Positions 23,022 to 32,607 are shown, numbered from the stretch's first letter. The stretch: DNA of 52,649 bases from an uncultured Prevotellaceae bacterium (GCA_900316505.1 ONDH01000024.1:1-52649), one strand, 5' to 3'. A program made the numbers and translations. The notes: generated by a model from the letters alone, not told the origin.

Positions 23022-23948
23022 TCAAGATTTGGTGAGCTTGTTTTCCTTCTTGAGCTTCTTTGCCACTGCATCGATGATGCCGTTGACGTAGCCACCGCTC
23101 TTGGGGGTGCTGTACCACTTTGCTATCTCAACATATTCGTTGATTGTGACAGAAACAGGTATCTGTGGAAAACTGAGCAATTCGGCAACTGCTATCTGCA
23201 TGATGATAACATCCATGTAAGCGAGGCGATTAAATTCCCAATTTTTGACGCACTGACTGATAAGGGTGCGGTAGTACTCGTCATTTGTGATAGTGCGGCG
23301 GAAGAGGCGGATGGCAAAATCTTGGTCTTCGATGTCCTTGTATTCGGGCACTAACTCTTGATTGGCTCCATTGGCGGGGTCAAACCGCTTGATGGTCTTG
23401 AGCACGAATGTGTCCACCACATCTCGGTCGTCGTTCCAATAGAGGCTCTGCTCCTCAAGAATGTCATCAATGCGCTCGTCTTTCATAATGATGTTCTTGT
23501 AAAGCTTGCGCCACAATTCACGGTCATCGGCATAGGTGACCTTGTCCATTCCCATGTATTCGGCATAGTATTCACTCTGAATGATGTCTGCATAGAGTTT
23601 CTTGATGTAGTCAAGGTCGTTGTTCCATGTTTTCTTTTTTGTGTCAATGAACTCTTGCAACTGTTTGTTTTTCTCTAACTGCGCTGCAAACAGATTGTCG
23701 GCAAACCGGTGGCTGACTTCTTCTTGGATGTGTGCAACACGATTCATCTGTTCCTTGTGTTCCACTTCCTGGAAAGCATAGCGCGACACGCTCACAATCA
23801 GCAGGAGCATGTAGTTGTAGAGGTCGTATGCTTTGGACAAACTGAAGAGCAGTTCTTTTTCAGCAGTGTCGATGTTTTTTCCGCCATTTTGGTAGAAAGC
23901 ATAAATGAGCTGTACAATTTTCAGACGGATAAGTGTGCGGTTTATCAT
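23022..23948 (-). CDS. nusB: NusB-family transcription antitermination protein
   Basis: NusB with NusE (S10) binds boxA of rRNA leaders and helps antitermination. At 308 residues it is about twice the length of E. coli NusB. The first 150 residues start with NRTLIRLKIVQLIYAFYQNGG, and the NusB fold with VKNWEFNRLAYMDVIIMQIAVAEL and VTINEYVEIAKWYSTPKSGGYVNG is in the C-terminal half. The long form is usual in Bacteroidetes. It is the first gene of the operon running down to DUF5606. Confidence 0.92.
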   Translation of the reverse strand: MINRTLIRLKIVQLIYAFYQNGGKNIDTAEKELLFSLSKAYDLYNYMLLLIVSVSRYAFQEVEHKEQMNRVAHIQEEVSHRFADNLFAAQLEKNKQLQEFIDTKKKTWNNDLDYIKKLYADIIQSEYYAEYMGMDKVTYADDRELWRKLYKNIIMKDERIDDILEEQSLYWNDDRDVVDTFVLKTIKRFDPANGANQELVPEYKDIEDQDFAIRLFRRTITNDEYYRTLISQCVKNWEFNRLAYMDVIIMQIAVAELLSFPQIPVSVTINEYVEIAKWYSTPKSGGYVNGIIDAVAKKLKKENKLTKS

Positions 23949-24042
23949 AAGCCAAAAAACTCTTTTTTTTGTGTGTTTCTTTTTTGTATTGATGAATGTT
24001 GTGTCTTTTGCTTTTTGTTTTTAGTCGATAACAATTTGAGTG

Positions 24043-24050
24043 CAAATTTA
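24043..24050 (-). promoter_or_regulatory. -7 element of the nusB operon promoter
   Basis: On the minus strand TAAATTTG matches TAnnTTTG, about 95 bases before nusB. The -33 region is a T-rich run rather than a clear TTTG. Confidence 0.45.
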
Positions 24051-24195
24051 GCGAAATTCTTTGAAAAAAAAGGATTTTGGAGGGAATGATTATGTGAAAA
24101 TGAAAAAAAACAACGGAAAATCTTGTATAAAAGAAAAAAAAGTAACAATTTTGTAGCAAATTTATGAATTTACATACATAATAATAAAAGATTTT

Positions 24196-24606
24196 ATGGG
24201 TGATACAGAAAAAGACTTGGTTTACTCAGAGAGTATCAAGGCGGGCAAGCGCATCTATTATTTTGATGTGAAGCAGAGCAGAAATGGCGACCGTTATATC
24301 GCCATTACGGAGAGTAAGAAAATCAATGAGGGAACGATGGACAATCCTCGTTTTGTGTTTGAGAAGCATAAACTGTTCCTCTATAAGGAGGATTATGAGA
24401 AGTTTGTCGATGCTTTGACACGAACATTGGATGTGGCAAAAGGTAATGCGCCGACTGTTTCTCCCACTAGTGAAACATCAATGGCAGCAGAAGCTACTGC
24501 TACTGTTGAGACGGCGCCAGCAGAAACGGTTGTGGCAGCTGGAGAACAGGATGAGGCTCCTGCTGAAAAGAAAAGCTTCCTTGACAAGGTGAAAGATATT
24601 TTCTAA
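24196..24606 (+). CDS. DUF3276 / PUR-domain nucleic-acid-binding protein
   Basis: A 136-residue protein. Residues 8-80 are a PUR-type single-strand nucleic-acid-binding repeat (SIKAGKRIYYFDVKQSRNGDRYIAITESKK, FEKHKLFLYKEDYEKFVDAL, each seen directly). A low-complexity Ala/Thr/Glu-rich linker (85-122) and a short basic end KKSFLDKVKDIF follow. Homologues bind DNA or RNA, but the target is not known. It stands alone before the bL25 gene. Confidence 0.85.
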   Translation: MGDTEKDLVYSESIKAGKRIYYFDVKQSRNGDRYIAITESKKINEGTMDNPRFVFEKHKLFLYKEDYEKFVDALTRTLDVAKGNAPTVSPTSETSMAAEATATVETAPAETVVAAGEQDEAPAEKKSFLDKVKDIF

Positions 24607-24690
24607 TAGGTGAAAGTGTCTTGATGACACCTTCTTCTGCAGGAAAAAGTCTAAAAACATAACAATAACAAGAATTTTATGGGAAAAACT

Positions 24691-24721
24691 TTTGCCACGT
24701 CTGGCGAAAGTCGTACCTTTG
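24691..24721 (+). promoter_or_regulatory. Promoter of the bL25 leader
   Basis: TTTG (24691-24694), a 19-base spacer and TACCTTTG (24714-24721) fully match the consensus. Transcription would begin near 24728, leaving a leader of about 128 bases. Confidence 0.75.
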
Positions 24722-24727
24722 TGCCGC

Positions 24728-24855
24728 TTTTTTGGGCAACACATTAGCCCCACGTTTTGTATGGGGCATCGTGTGATGGCGAATTAAGCGTATAACAGGT
24801 TAGGGGTTTCATCCCCTTCCCAAAGACTTAATTTATAGTAACACAACAATTAAAA
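24728..24855 (+). promoter_or_regulatory. Structured 5' leader of the bL25 mRNA (candidate)
   Basis: A long leader with nested pairing: CACA (24740-24743) with TGTG (24772-24775) encloses GCCCCA (24747-24752) with TGGGGC (24762-24767). A second hairpin AGGGG/CCCCT (24802-24817) lies nearer the start codon. Ribosomal protein genes often carry leaders to which the protein binds to repress its own synthesis. That this one does so is inference from structure and position. Confidence 0.45.
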
Positions 24856-25461
24856 ATGAAAGAAATTACACTTAACGCACAAACTCGTACAGAGTATGGC
24901 AAGAAGGCAAGTCGTGACCTTCGTCGTGCTGGTCAGATTCCAGCAGTGTTTTATGGAGTGGAGAAGGACGAGAATGGCCTTCCAGTGGCAAAGTCAATTA
25001 AAATCTCTGAAAAAGAATTAGCAAAGTTGCTTTACACTCCCAATGTTTATATCGTGAATCTTGTGGTAGACGGCACACCAGTGAAGGCAATCTTAAAAGA
25101 CCTTCAGTGCGATTTTGTGACAGACCGTCCAGTACACGTTGATTTCTATCAGATTACAGAGGACAAGCCTGTAGTGTTTGAGATTCCTGTGAAGCTCAAT
25201 GGATTGGCTGAGGGTGTGCGTGCCGGTGGTAAACTTGCTCTCAATGTACGCAAGTTGGCAGTCAAGGCTCTCTACACTCAGTTCCCAGACACACTTGACA
25301 TTGATGTGACAAACTTGGCACTTGGTAAGACAATGAAAGTGGGTGAACTTTCTTACGAAGGTCTCGAAATCATCACTTCCAAGGAGGTTGTCGTTTGCGC
25401 TGTTCGTATGACCCGTGCCGCACGTGCTGCTGCTGCAGAGGCTGAAGCATCTGAAGAATAA
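24856..25461 (+). CDS. rplY: 50S ribosomal protein bL25 (CTC type)
   Basis: bL25 binds 5S rRNA in the large subunit. The 201-residue form has the L25 N-terminal domain (about 1-95; RTEYGKKASRDLRRAGQIPAVFYG) and the CTC-type C-terminal beta domain (about 100-190; PVHVDFYQI, GVRAGGKLALNVRKL), plus an Ala/Glu-rich tail. It is followed by a strong terminator. Confidence 0.95.
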   Translation: MKEITLNAQTRTEYGKKASRDLRRAGQIPAVFYGVEKDENGLPVAKSIKISEKELAKLLYTPNVYIVNLVVDGTPVKAILKDLQCDFVTDRPVHVDFYQITEDKPVVFEIPVKLNGLAEGVRAGGKLALNVRKLAVKALYTQFPDTLDIDVTNLALGKTMKVGELSYEGLEIITSKEVVVCAVRMTRAARAAAAEAEASEE

Positions 25462-25483
25462 TCTTACATAGAAATAATCCAAT

Positions 25484-25531
25484 GAGGGTGTATCGGTGGT
25501 CTTCAGACCCTTGGTACACTCTCTTTATTTA
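25484..25531 (+). terminator. Intrinsic terminator after the bL25 gene
   Basis: A long imperfect stem from GAGGGTGTATC (25484) to GTACACTCTC (25523), followed by TTTATTT. It lies directly before the pth start, so pth may depend on readthrough or an unseen promoter. Confidence 0.75.
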
Positions 25532-25539
25532 TCATCAAT

Positions 25540-26157
25540 ATGTGGCTGTTTAATTGGCTTTGGAAGAAAAAGCTTGAAACGGTAGATAATGGTATGAAGT
25601 ATTTGATTGTTGGTCTTGGAAACGTTGGTACTGAATATGTGAGCACACGACACAACATCGGTTTTCGTGTGGTGGATGCCTTTGCTGAAAAACAGGGTGC
25701 TGAGTGGGCGGATAAAAGATATGGCTTTGTTGCCAAGACACGTGTGAAGAATGCCGAACTCATTCTTCTCAAACCTTCCACCTATATGAATTTGTCGGGT
25801 CAGGCTGTGCGCTATTGGGCAAAGCAGGAGAATATTCCTGTTGAACGCATCCTAATTATTGTAGACGATTTAAGTCTGCCGGTGGGAAAGATTAGAATGC
25901 GAGGAAGTGGGAGCGCTGGTGGACATAATGGATTGAAAAACATTGAGTCATGTATGATGACACAGAACTATGCACGTATCAAGTTCGGTATTGGCAACGA
26001 ATTTCCGAGAGGCGCTCAAGTGGACTTTGTATTAGGAAAATTCAGCGATGAGGACAATAAGATTATAGAAGAGAAACTTGATTATACAGGAGAGATGATT
26101 AAGAGTTTTTGTCTTCAAGGTATTGATCGTACAATGAACCAGTATAATAAAAAGTAG
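25540..26157 (+). CDS. pth: Peptidyl-tRNA hydrolase
   Basis: Releases peptides from peptidyl-tRNA that dropped off the ribosome. With the start at 25540 the protein is 205 residues. The catalytic His38 is in [16 protein letters not shown] and [12 protein letters not shown] are family motifs. The first 18 residues ([18 protein letters not shown]) precede the canonical start [10 protein letters not shown] at 25594. The Trp-rich extension is open from an ATG and may be real, but 25594 is a fair alternative. A terminator ends eight bases upstream of the first ATG. Confidence 0.94.
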   Translation: MWLFNWLWKKKLETVDNGMKYLIVGLGNVGTEYVSTRHNIGFRVVDAFAEKQGAEWADKRYGFVAKTRVKNAELILLKPSTYMNLSGQAVRYWAKQENIPVERILIIVDDLSLPVGKIRMRGSGSAGGHNGLKNIESCMMTQNYARIKFGIGNEFPRGAQVDFVLGKFSDEDNKIIEEKLDYTGEMIKSFCLQGIDRTMNQYNKK

Positions 26158-26160
26158 TGT

Positions 26161-26195
26161 TTGCTAAATTGTAAATCGTCAAATTGTACATAAAG
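26161..26195 (+). repeat. Short degenerate heptamer tract between pth and the S4 gene
   Basis: Seven-base units TTGCTAA, ATTGTAA, ATCGTCA, AATTGTA and CATAAAG fill most of the spacer. The match is weaker than in the other arrays. Confidence 0.4.
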
Positions 26196-26197
26196 TT

Positions 26198-26644
26198 GTG
26201 GAAGCAAGATTGGATAAATGGTTATGGGCTGCGCGTATCTTCAAAACGCGCTCTATCGCTGCTGATGCTTGTAAAAACGGGCGCATTACGATGTCTAGCG
26301 TGAAACAGAAGGCTTCCAAGATGATTAAAGAGGGCGACATTATTGAGGTGCGCAAGCCTCCCATTACTTATTCGTTTAAGGTGCTCAAGGCCATTCAGAA
26401 TAGGGTGGGGGCAAAATTGGTGTCAGAAGTGTTGGAGAATGTTACCGCAAAAGAACAACTTGAACTTTTGGAAATGAATCGTATCAGCGGTTTTGTTGGC
26501 AGGGCACGTGGTACAGGGCGCCCGACAAAGAAGGAACGTCGTGAATTGGATGATTTCATTCAACCAGCCTTCTATGGCGACTTCGATTTTGATTTTGATG
26601 ATGAAGATGACGAGGATGAATCCTTTATGCCTTCAGAAGATTAA
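26198..26644 (+). CDS. S4-domain RNA-binding protein (Hsp15-like)
   Basis: A 148-residue protein that begins with a GTG codon directly before the conserved EARLDKWLWAARIFKTRS. The S4 domain (about 1-65) ends in KEGDIIEVRKPP. The middle has SGFVGRARGTGRPTKKERRELDDF and the tail is almost all Asp/Glu/Phe (DFDFDFDDEDDEDESF). Hsp15-type proteins bind free 50S subunits carrying nascent chains and help to recycle them, which fits the neighbourhood of pth. No ATG is available, so the GTG start is well supported. Confidence 0.9.
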   Translation: MEARLDKWLWAARIFKTRSIAADACKNGRITMSSVKQKASKMIKEGDIIEVRKPPITYSFKVLKAIQNRVGAKLVSEVLENVTAKEQLELLEMNRISGFVGRARGTGRPTKKERRELDDFIQPAFYGDFDFDFDDEDDEDESFMPSED

Positions 26645-26658
26645 TTGATGAATTAAAT

Positions 26659-26698
26659 CAGAAAGGGAACTTGACTTATTTGCCAAGTTCCCTTTCTG
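26659..26698. terminator. Bidirectional terminator between the S4 gene and pepT
   Basis: A perfect 15-bp stem (CAGAAAGGGAACTTG and its complement) with a 10-base loop. The right arm overlaps the last codons of pepT, and the arms end in CTTTCTG-type sequence on both strands. Confidence 0.8.
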
Positions 26699-27902
26699 CT
26701 ATTTTGCAGATGTTGACGACTGTCATCATCGCCTTTTCAAGGCTCTGCACGGGGCAGAATTCGTGAGGCCCATGGAAGTTAATTCCTCCCGCGAAGATGT
26801 TTGGGCATGGAAGCCCTTTGAAGGAAAGTTGGGCACCATCCGTTCCGCCACGTATGGCCTTGATCACAGGGGTCATGCCGGCCTCAGTAATGGCTGATTT
26901 GGCGATGTTAATAATGTGCATTTTAGATTCCACAATTTCACGCATGTTGTAATATTGGTCTTTAATGTCTAATAATGCGACTCCTTCTCCATATTTCTTA
27001 TTTATGATTTCCACCACATCAAACATTACCGATTTTCGTCCCTCGAAATATCCACGGTCGTGGTCGCGAATGATGAAGGAAAGTTGAGCTTTCTCTACTG
27101 TTCCACTTAGGTTTGTTAGATGGAAGAATCCCTCATAACCTTCTGTTTTCTCTGGTGTCTCGTTTTCAGGTAACAAGTTGACCAACTCTGTGGCAACACG
27201 GACTGCATTGATCATTTTCCCTTTTGCATAACCAGGATGAACCGAACAGCCATTGATTGTGATTTTTGCAGTTGCGGCATTGAAGTTTTCGAATTCAATC
27301 TCACCTGCTTCGCTACCATCCATGGTATAGGCAAAATCGCATTCAAACTTATCAACATCAAAGTGGTGCGCTCCCTCTCCAATCTCTTCATCGGGGTTGA
27401 AGCCGACACGAATCTTTCCATGCTTTATCTCGGGGTGTTGCTGTAGATAAACCATAGCCTGTACAATTTCGGCAATGCCTGCCTTGTCATCCGCTCCGAG
27501 TAGGGTTGTTCCATCAGTCACGATGAGGTCTTCGCCTCTATGGTTGAGTAGTTCGGGGAACCTGATGGGAGAGGTGACGACACCTTCTGAGAGGACGATG
27601 TCGCCACCGTTGTAATTCTTAATGATGCATGGCTTTACATTCTTTCCAGAAGCGTCAGGACTAGTGTCCATGTGGGCGATGAAGCCAATGGTAGGCACTT
27701 TCTTGTCGGTGTTAGAAGGAAGGGTTGCATAGAGATAACCCAACTCGTCTAGTTCAACGTCTTGCAATCCCTCCGCTATCAACTCGTCTTTCAGATGTTT
27801 GGCAAAGATGCGTTGTTTTTCAGTGGAAGGAGTCCTACCAGTATCTTCGGATGACTGTGTGTCGTAGGTGACATAGTTCAAAAAGCGCTCAACAATATTC
27901 AT
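26676..27902 (-). CDS. pepT: Peptidase T (tripeptide aminopeptidase)
   Basis: Cytosolic two-zinc M20 peptidase that removes N-terminal residues from tripeptides. In 408 residues the metal ligands and catalytic groups are visible: HMDTSPD (about 79), GADDKAG (Asp about 140), NPDEEIGEG (Glu pair about 175), DGSEAG, and [10 protein letters not shown]; the last His is in FHGPHEF. The length matches the family. It is convergent with the S4-domain gene. Confidence 0.96.
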   Translation of the reverse strand: MNIVERFLNYVTYDTQSSEDTGRTPSTEKQRIFAKHLKDELIAEGLQDVELDELGYLYATLPSNTDKKVPTIGFIAHMDTSPDASGKNVKPCIIKNYNGGDIVLSEGVVTSPIRFPELLNHRGEDLIVTDGTTLLGADDKAGIAEIVQAMVYLQQHPEIKHGKIRVGFNPDEEIGEGAHHFDVDKFECDFAYTMDGSEAGEIEFENFNAATAKITINGCSVHPGYAKGKMINAVRVATELVNLLPENETPEKTEGYEGFFHLTNLSGTVEKAQLSFIIRDHDRGYFEGRKSVMFDVVEIINKKYGEGVALLDIKDQYYNMREIVESKMHIINIAKSAITEAGMTPVIKAIRGGTDGAQLSFKGLPCPNIFAGGINFHGPHEFCPVQSLEKAMMTVVNICKIAERELGK

Positions 27903-28026
27903 AATTCAGTGGATTGAATGTCCTTTTTTGTTACTAATATGGCGTGAATATGAGGGTGTTCCTCTTTCTGTATGCGAAATTAGGTAAAAAACTTCACATG
28001 TATACTGTTTGTTCGCAAATTATTGC

Positions 28027-28034
28027 TAACTTTG
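28027..28034 (+). promoter_or_regulatory. -7 element at the start of the exopolysaccharide locus
   Basis: TAACTTTG matches TAnnTTTG, 79 bases before the sugar transferase start. TTTG at 28008-28011 gives only a 15-base spacer, so this assignment is tentative. Confidence 0.4.
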
Positions 28035-28112
28035 TCCGATTTTTGTAAAAAAGTGATAATAAACGTAACACAAAATCGTTATATATTTATATATAAGGAT
28101 AGAGGAAAATTG

Positions 28113-28724
28113 ATGAGTAAAGAGAAGGATTCGAGTAATATCGATGGTATGAATGGCTTGGAGAGGTCGCTGAAGCGTGTGGGAGACTTTGTGGGCGCAT
28201 TGTTTCTGCTGATAGTGTTGTCTCCTGTTTTTCTTTATATATATATCCGGCAAAGATGGAATGCCTCAGGACCTGTTATCTACAGTCAGGAGCGTATTGG
28301 AAAAGGAGGAAAGCCTTTCATGATTTACAAATTCCGCACGATGGTTGTGGATGCAGAGAAAGATGGTGTTCCACAGTTGGAACAGGAAGATGACCCACGT
28401 CTGACGGAATTCGGTAAAGTGCTTCGTAAGCGCCATTTGGACGAGTTGCCACAAATATGGAATGTGCTGAAAGGAGATATGTCTTTTGTGGGCTATCGTC
28501 CAGAGCGTCAGTATTTTATAGACAGGATAATGGAGCATAATTCTGACTACAGATTGCTTTATCAGTCAACACCTGGAGTCACTTCCTTGGCAACCATTCA
28601 GAATGGCTATACCGACACTATGGAAAAGATGCTCAAGCGGTTGGAACTGGATCTGGAGTATTTGAGAAATCGCAGTTTGTGGCTGGATGTCCAAATCATA
28701 TTCAAAACAGTGTTTAATATCTAA
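28113..28724 (+). CDS. WcaJ-type initiating sugar transferase
   Basis: Transfers a sugar-1-phosphate to undecaprenyl phosphate, the first step of a repeat unit. The 203 residues have a membrane segment (about 27-49; GALFLLIVLSPVFLYIYI), then the cytosolic catalytic domain with YSQERIGKGGKPFMIYKFRTM, RKRHLDELPQIWNVLKGDMS and FVGYRPERQYF. An in-frame ATG at 28023 would add 30 residues, but it overlaps the -7 element; 28113 is preferred. The four N-terminal helices of long WbaP/WcaJ forms are absent, so it is the short form. It opens the locus and is 21 bases before the export gene. Confidence 0.92.
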   Translation: MSKEKDSSNIDGMNGLERSLKRVGDFVGALFLLIVLSPVFLYIYIRQRWNASGPVIYSQERIGKGGKPFMIYKFRTMVVDAEKDGVPQLEQEDDPRLTEFGKVLRKRHLDELPQIWNVLKGDMSFVGYRPERQYFIDRIMEHNSDYRLLYQSTPGVTSLATIQNGYTDTMEKMLKRLELDLEYLRNRSLWLDVQIIFKTVFNI

Positions 28725-28745
28725 AACTTAATATACTAAAACGCC

Positions 28746-31307
28746 ATGAAGATTTCTGCCATAAAGAAATTGATGTTTGTCTTCGGACTTTTTGTTTGTG
28801 CGTTGCCTGCATTCTCTCAGTCAATGACTGATGAGCAGGTGATACAATATGTACAAAAAGAGCAGGAAAGGGGGGCCACTCAACAACAGATTGTGACCAA
28901 ATTGTTGCAGAAAGGCGTGACCACAGAGCAGTTGCGCCGTATCCGAAAGAAATATGAAGCTGAACAGCAGAATATGGGTGCATCTGACTTGACCGGGAAG
29001 AATTCGGGTAAATCACAAAGCCGTATCCGTCAGGAGAGGCAGGAACGAGGCGAACGGAATCAGAGACAGAATCAATACATGATTCAGTCCCAAATGCGTG
29101 TTCAGGACCGTAACTATGGTACTCGTGAGGAACGTGAACAAGCCCTGAATGATGAAATAGCATTTATGGATATTGACTCGCTCATCTATTACCAGAATTA
29201 TTTTAAGGAGGATGAGAAGGAGGTGTTTGGTCGTAATATTTTTAATAACCAGATGTTGACATTCCAGCCAAACATGAATATGGCGACTCCAGCCAATTAT
29301 CGTTTGGGAGCTGGGGATGATGTGGTAATTGACATTTGGGGAGCCTCTCAGGAAACCTTTACAGAAACTATTTCGCCTGATGGTGTGGTCGTGATACAAG
29401 GTGTGGGACCATGTAAGATTGGAGGAATGAGTGTGTCGGAAGCAACGAACTATCTTCGTTCAAGATTGGGACAATTCTATTCGGATTCTAGCATTTCATT
29501 GTCTGTGGGCAGCACACGTAGTATTCAGGTACAGGTAATGGGTGAGGTAAATGTGCCAGGAACCTATACTTTGAGTTCTCTTTCCTCTGCATTTAACGCG
29601 CTCTATGCAGCAGGTGGCATCAATGATATTGGTACACTTCGTGATATCAAGGTGTATCGTCAGGGTCGTGTCATCTCAACTATTGATGTGTATGATTACA
29701 TTTTGAATGGTAATGCCCGAGGTGATGTCCGTTTGAATGACAACGATATTATTGTTGTGGGTCCATATGATGCCTTGGTGGAAATGCGTGGTAAGGTAAA
29801 ACGCCCGATGTTTTATGAGATGCAGAAAAATGAAACACTTGCCACATTACTCAGATATACAGGCGGCTTTACAGGAGATGCATATAAGAAAAGCATCCGT
29901 GTGACACGTAAGGATGGAGCAGAATACTCAATTCATACAGTTGGGGAGTTCGACTGGAGTAACTTCTTGCTTGCAGATGGTGACTCTATTACTGTTGACA
30001 GTGTTGTGCCACGCTATTCCAACATGGTGGAAATTCGTGGCGCCGTATTGCATAGTGGTATGTATGAGGTGGGCGGTAATATCAGTTCCATTAGGGATTT
30101 GGTCAATGCAGCAGAAGGACTGCGTGAAGATGCTTTTGTTAATCGTGCGGTGATGCATCGCCAGAAAGAGGATCTTACGTTAGAGGTACTGGCTGTTGAC
30201 ATCCAGGGAATTATGAATGGTACGGTGGCAGACATTCCATTGCGTAAAAATGATGTGCTGTTCGTACCAAGCAAGAAAGATATGCTTGGTGAACGCACGT
30301 TGTCCATCACTGGAGAAGTGAATTATCCGGGTGTCTATATGTATGCTGACAATATGACTGTAGAAGACCTTGTGCTTCAAGCTGGCGGTCTAACGGATGC
30401 TGCATCAACCGTGAAAGTCGATGTCTTCAGACGTGTTGATGACCCGCGTGCATTGGTGGATAATGAAACCATGACTGAGACGTTTACTTTTGCGTTGAAA
30501 GATGGTTTTGTGGTGGATGGCGAACCAGGATTCACATTGCAGCCTTATGACCAAATTGCTGTTCGTAAGAGCCCTTCTTATTCAGAACAACAGAATGTGA
30601 GCATTAACGGAGCAGTTAACTTTGCTGGAGAATATGCTATGACGAGTAAGAACTATAAGTTGAGCGACCTCGTCAAGGCAGCAGGTGGATTGAGCTCTCT
30701 GGGTTATGCGAAAGGAGCCCGTTTGGAGAGAATGATGACCGATGAGGAACGTCAGCAGCAGGAAGCATCCCTCAGGGCATCGCAGATTACATTGTATGAA
30801 GAGTCAATGCAAAGCGAGAACAAAAACTTCGATTTTAATCGAGCTGACTCGTTGCTGATGATGAAATTGGATATAGGAACAGCATTTCCCGTGTCTATTG
30901 ACCTTGAAAAGGCGATACAGGAACCCGGATGCGAAGAAGACATTGTGTTGAGAGAGGGTGATAAACTGATTGTTCCTCAATATTCTTCCATCGTGAAGGT
31001 AAGTGGTGATGTGATGTATCCAATATCAATGAATTACAAGAAAGGAGAATCACTTAAATACTACATTAAACGTGCTGGTGGTTATGGCGACAATGCCCGA
31101 AAGGCTCGTGTTTATGCCATCTATATGAATGGTGCGGTGGAATTGTTGGATCACTCCAGCAAGAAAGCTATCCAACCGGGATGTACGATTGTTGTTCCGT
31201 CGAAGAAGCAGAAGAATAAGATGACCACAGCAGAATACGCTGCAATGGGTACATCAGCAGCATCTATTGCCACTATGATGGTGACTATTGCTAATATCTT
31301 GAAATAG
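28746..31307 (+). CDS. Wza-like polysaccharide export protein with six SLBB repeats
   Basis: Outer-membrane export channel of 853 residues, about twice the length of E. coli Wza. A signal peptide (1-25; FGLFVCALPAFSQ) is followed by a Gln/Arg-rich region (26-150), the Poly_export domain (about 180-245; YRLGAGDDVVIDIWG), then six SLBB-type repeats, each opening with a beta hairpin such as QVMGEVNVPGTY, EMRGKVKRPMFY, EIRGAVLHSGMY, SITGEVNYPGVY, SINGAVNFAGEY and KVSGDVMYP. The last residues (AAMGTSAASIATMMVTIANIL) could be the outer-membrane helix. The signal peptide lacks a clear lipobox. The extra SLBB domains would give a longer periplasmic tube. Confidence 0.92.
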   Translation: MKISAIKKLMFVFGLFVCALPAFSQSMTDEQVIQYVQKEQERGATQQQIVTKLLQKGVTTEQLRRIRKKYEAEQQNMGASDLTGKNSGKSQSRIRQERQERGERNQRQNQYMIQSQMRVQDRNYGTREEREQALNDEIAFMDIDSLIYYQNYFKEDEKEVFGRNIFNNQMLTFQPNMNMATPANYRLGAGDDVVIDIWGASQETFTETISPDGVVVIQGVGPCKIGGMSVSEATNYLRSRLGQFYSDSSISLSVGSTRSIQVQVMGEVNVPGTYTLSSLSSAFNALYAAGGINDIGTLRDIKVYRQGRVISTIDVYDYILNGNARGDVRLNDNDIIVVGPYDALVEMRGKVKRPMFYEMQKNETLATLLRYTGGFTGDAYKKSIRVTRKDGAEYSIHTVGEFDWSNFLLADGDSITVDSVVPRYSNMVEIRGAVLHSGMYEVGGNISSIRDLVNAAEGLREDAFVNRAVMHRQKEDLTLEVLAVDIQGIMNGTVADIPLRKNDVLFVPSKKDMLGERTLSITGEVNYPGVYMYADNMTVEDLVLQAGGLTDAASTVKVDVFRRVDDPRALVDNETMTETFTFALKDGFVVDGEPGFTLQPYDQIAVRKSPSYSEQQNVSINGAVNFAGEYAMTSKNYKLSDLVKAAGGLSSLGYAKGARLERMMTDEERQQQEASLRASQITLYEESMQSENKNFDFNRADSLLMMKLDIGTAFPVSIDLEKAIQEPGCEEDIVLREGDKLIVPQYSSIVKVSGDVMYPISMNYKKGESLKYYIKRAGGYGDNARKARVYAIYMNGAVELLDHSSKKAIQPGCTIVVPSKKQKNKMTTAEYAAMGTSAASIATMMVTIANILK

Positions 31308-31470
31308 GCATATAGTGTATGGTAGATGAATGTGTTTTTGACTTGATGATAATATAAGAAACTTGATATGGCCCTATATTAGGTCATCTTTGGAGATGTT
31401 TGGCTGCGTATAGGAGTTATGATATAGATAAGGCTATTGACCGGGCATTCGCAACGGTATTATTCATCAT

Positions 31471-32607
31471 ATGAAAATTGCGATAAATTGTATCTTTTGC
31501 CAACCACGTGGAGGAGGCATAAGAGAGTATATCTACAATGTCGTTTCAGCTTTGAGCAGGATAGACAAGGAGAATGAGTACATCCTTTATGTTTTGAAGG
31601 ATTGTGTGGGGTATGCGCACAACGTCTTGCCCAATGTCCCTAATATGTCTATTAAGTCTGTCCCTTATGATTCATCGCGTATGTCAGTTATCATGCGCAG
31701 TCTGTTCTCTCGGCGTTATTGGTTGAAGGAGGAGCGGGAGGAACAATTTGATATCTTCCATTCACCTTTTTTTCATGCGCCGCGTTTGAAACATGCCAAA
31801 GTGATTATAACGGTGCATGATTTAAGGTTTTGTCGCTATCCTTCTACCTATACGCTACCACGATATTTGTTTTTGAGGACGGCCGTGAAGAATTCCATCA
31901 AGCAAGCGGATGCAATCATTACGATTTCAGCCTTTACAAAATGTGAGATAATGGATGTGTATAAGGTGGATGCTGGGAAAATCACCGTGATACACGAAGC
32001 CATCAATCGTGAGGACTTCTCCAATAAAAACAAGAAGGAGTATGTCTTGGAAGATGTGGCAAAACCTTTGGAAGGCAAACGCTTTATTCTCTCTGTCGGT
32101 CATATCGAACCTCGGAAAAATTACGATCGTTTACTGGACGCTTTTGCTTTGCTGAAGAAGAAACATCAAGCCGATCAGGTGATACTTGTTGTAGTAGGGA
32201 AAAAGGGACATCATTATGAGGATGTGCTGAAGCGGATGAATGCTATGCCTGACGTGTATTATCTGGATTTTGTTTCTCGTGACTTATTGTTGTGGTTGTA
32301 TCAAAATGCAGCTTTGTTTGCCTTCCCATCCTATTATGAGGGATTTGGTTTCCCCCCGCTTGAAGCTGCATGTTTTGGCACCATCTCGGCTGTTTCAAAT
32401 AGTTCTTCTATCCCTGAGGTGTGTGGAAACAGCGTCGCTTATTTTAATCCTTTCAGTGTTGAAGAAATGGAGATGACATTGGAGCAGTGTTTGTTCGATG
32501 AGGCTTTTATCGCGGAAAAGAAAGCTTTATTGATTCCCAATCTTGACAGATTTTCATGGGATAAAAATGCAGGTGAAACCTTGAAAATCTATCAGTCTTT
32601 GCAATGA
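31471..32607 (+). CDS. GT4 glycosyltransferase 1
   Basis: GT-B fold transferase of 378 residues. The N-terminal acceptor domain has CQPRGGGIREYIYN and the nucleotide-sugar domain has ILSVGHIEPRKNYDRLLDAF, then PSYYEGFGFPPLEAACFG with the two family Glu residues. GT4 enzymes of this subgroup are often mannosyl- or rhamnosyltransferases, but the sugar cannot be read from sequence. A 163-base spacer separates it from the export gene, with no clear promoter; its stop overlaps the next gene by four bases. Confidence 0.9.
   Translation: MKIAINCIFCQPRGGGIREYIYNVVSALSRIDKENEYILYVLKDCVGYAHNVLPNVPNMSIKSVPYDSSRMSVIMRSLFSRRYWLKEEREEQFDIFHSPFFHAPRLKHAKVIITVHDLRFCRYPSTYTLPRYLFLRTAVKNSIKQADAIITISAFTKCEIMDVYKVDAGKITVIHEAINREDFSNKNKKEYVLEDVAKPLEGKRFILSVGHIEPRKNYDRLLDAFALLKKKHQADQVILVVVGKKGHHYEDVLKRMNAMPDVYYLDFVSRDLLLWLYQNAALFAFPSYYEGFGFPPLEAACFGTISAVSNSSSIPEVCGNSVAYFNPFSVEEMEMTLEQCLFDEAFIAEKKALLIPNLDRFSWDKNAGETLKIYQSLQ

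Noticed and set aside
23709..24089. Plus-strand open frame across the nusB start
   Set aside because: It is antisense to nusB and its promoter, with hydrophobic repeats of low complexity; a shadow frame.
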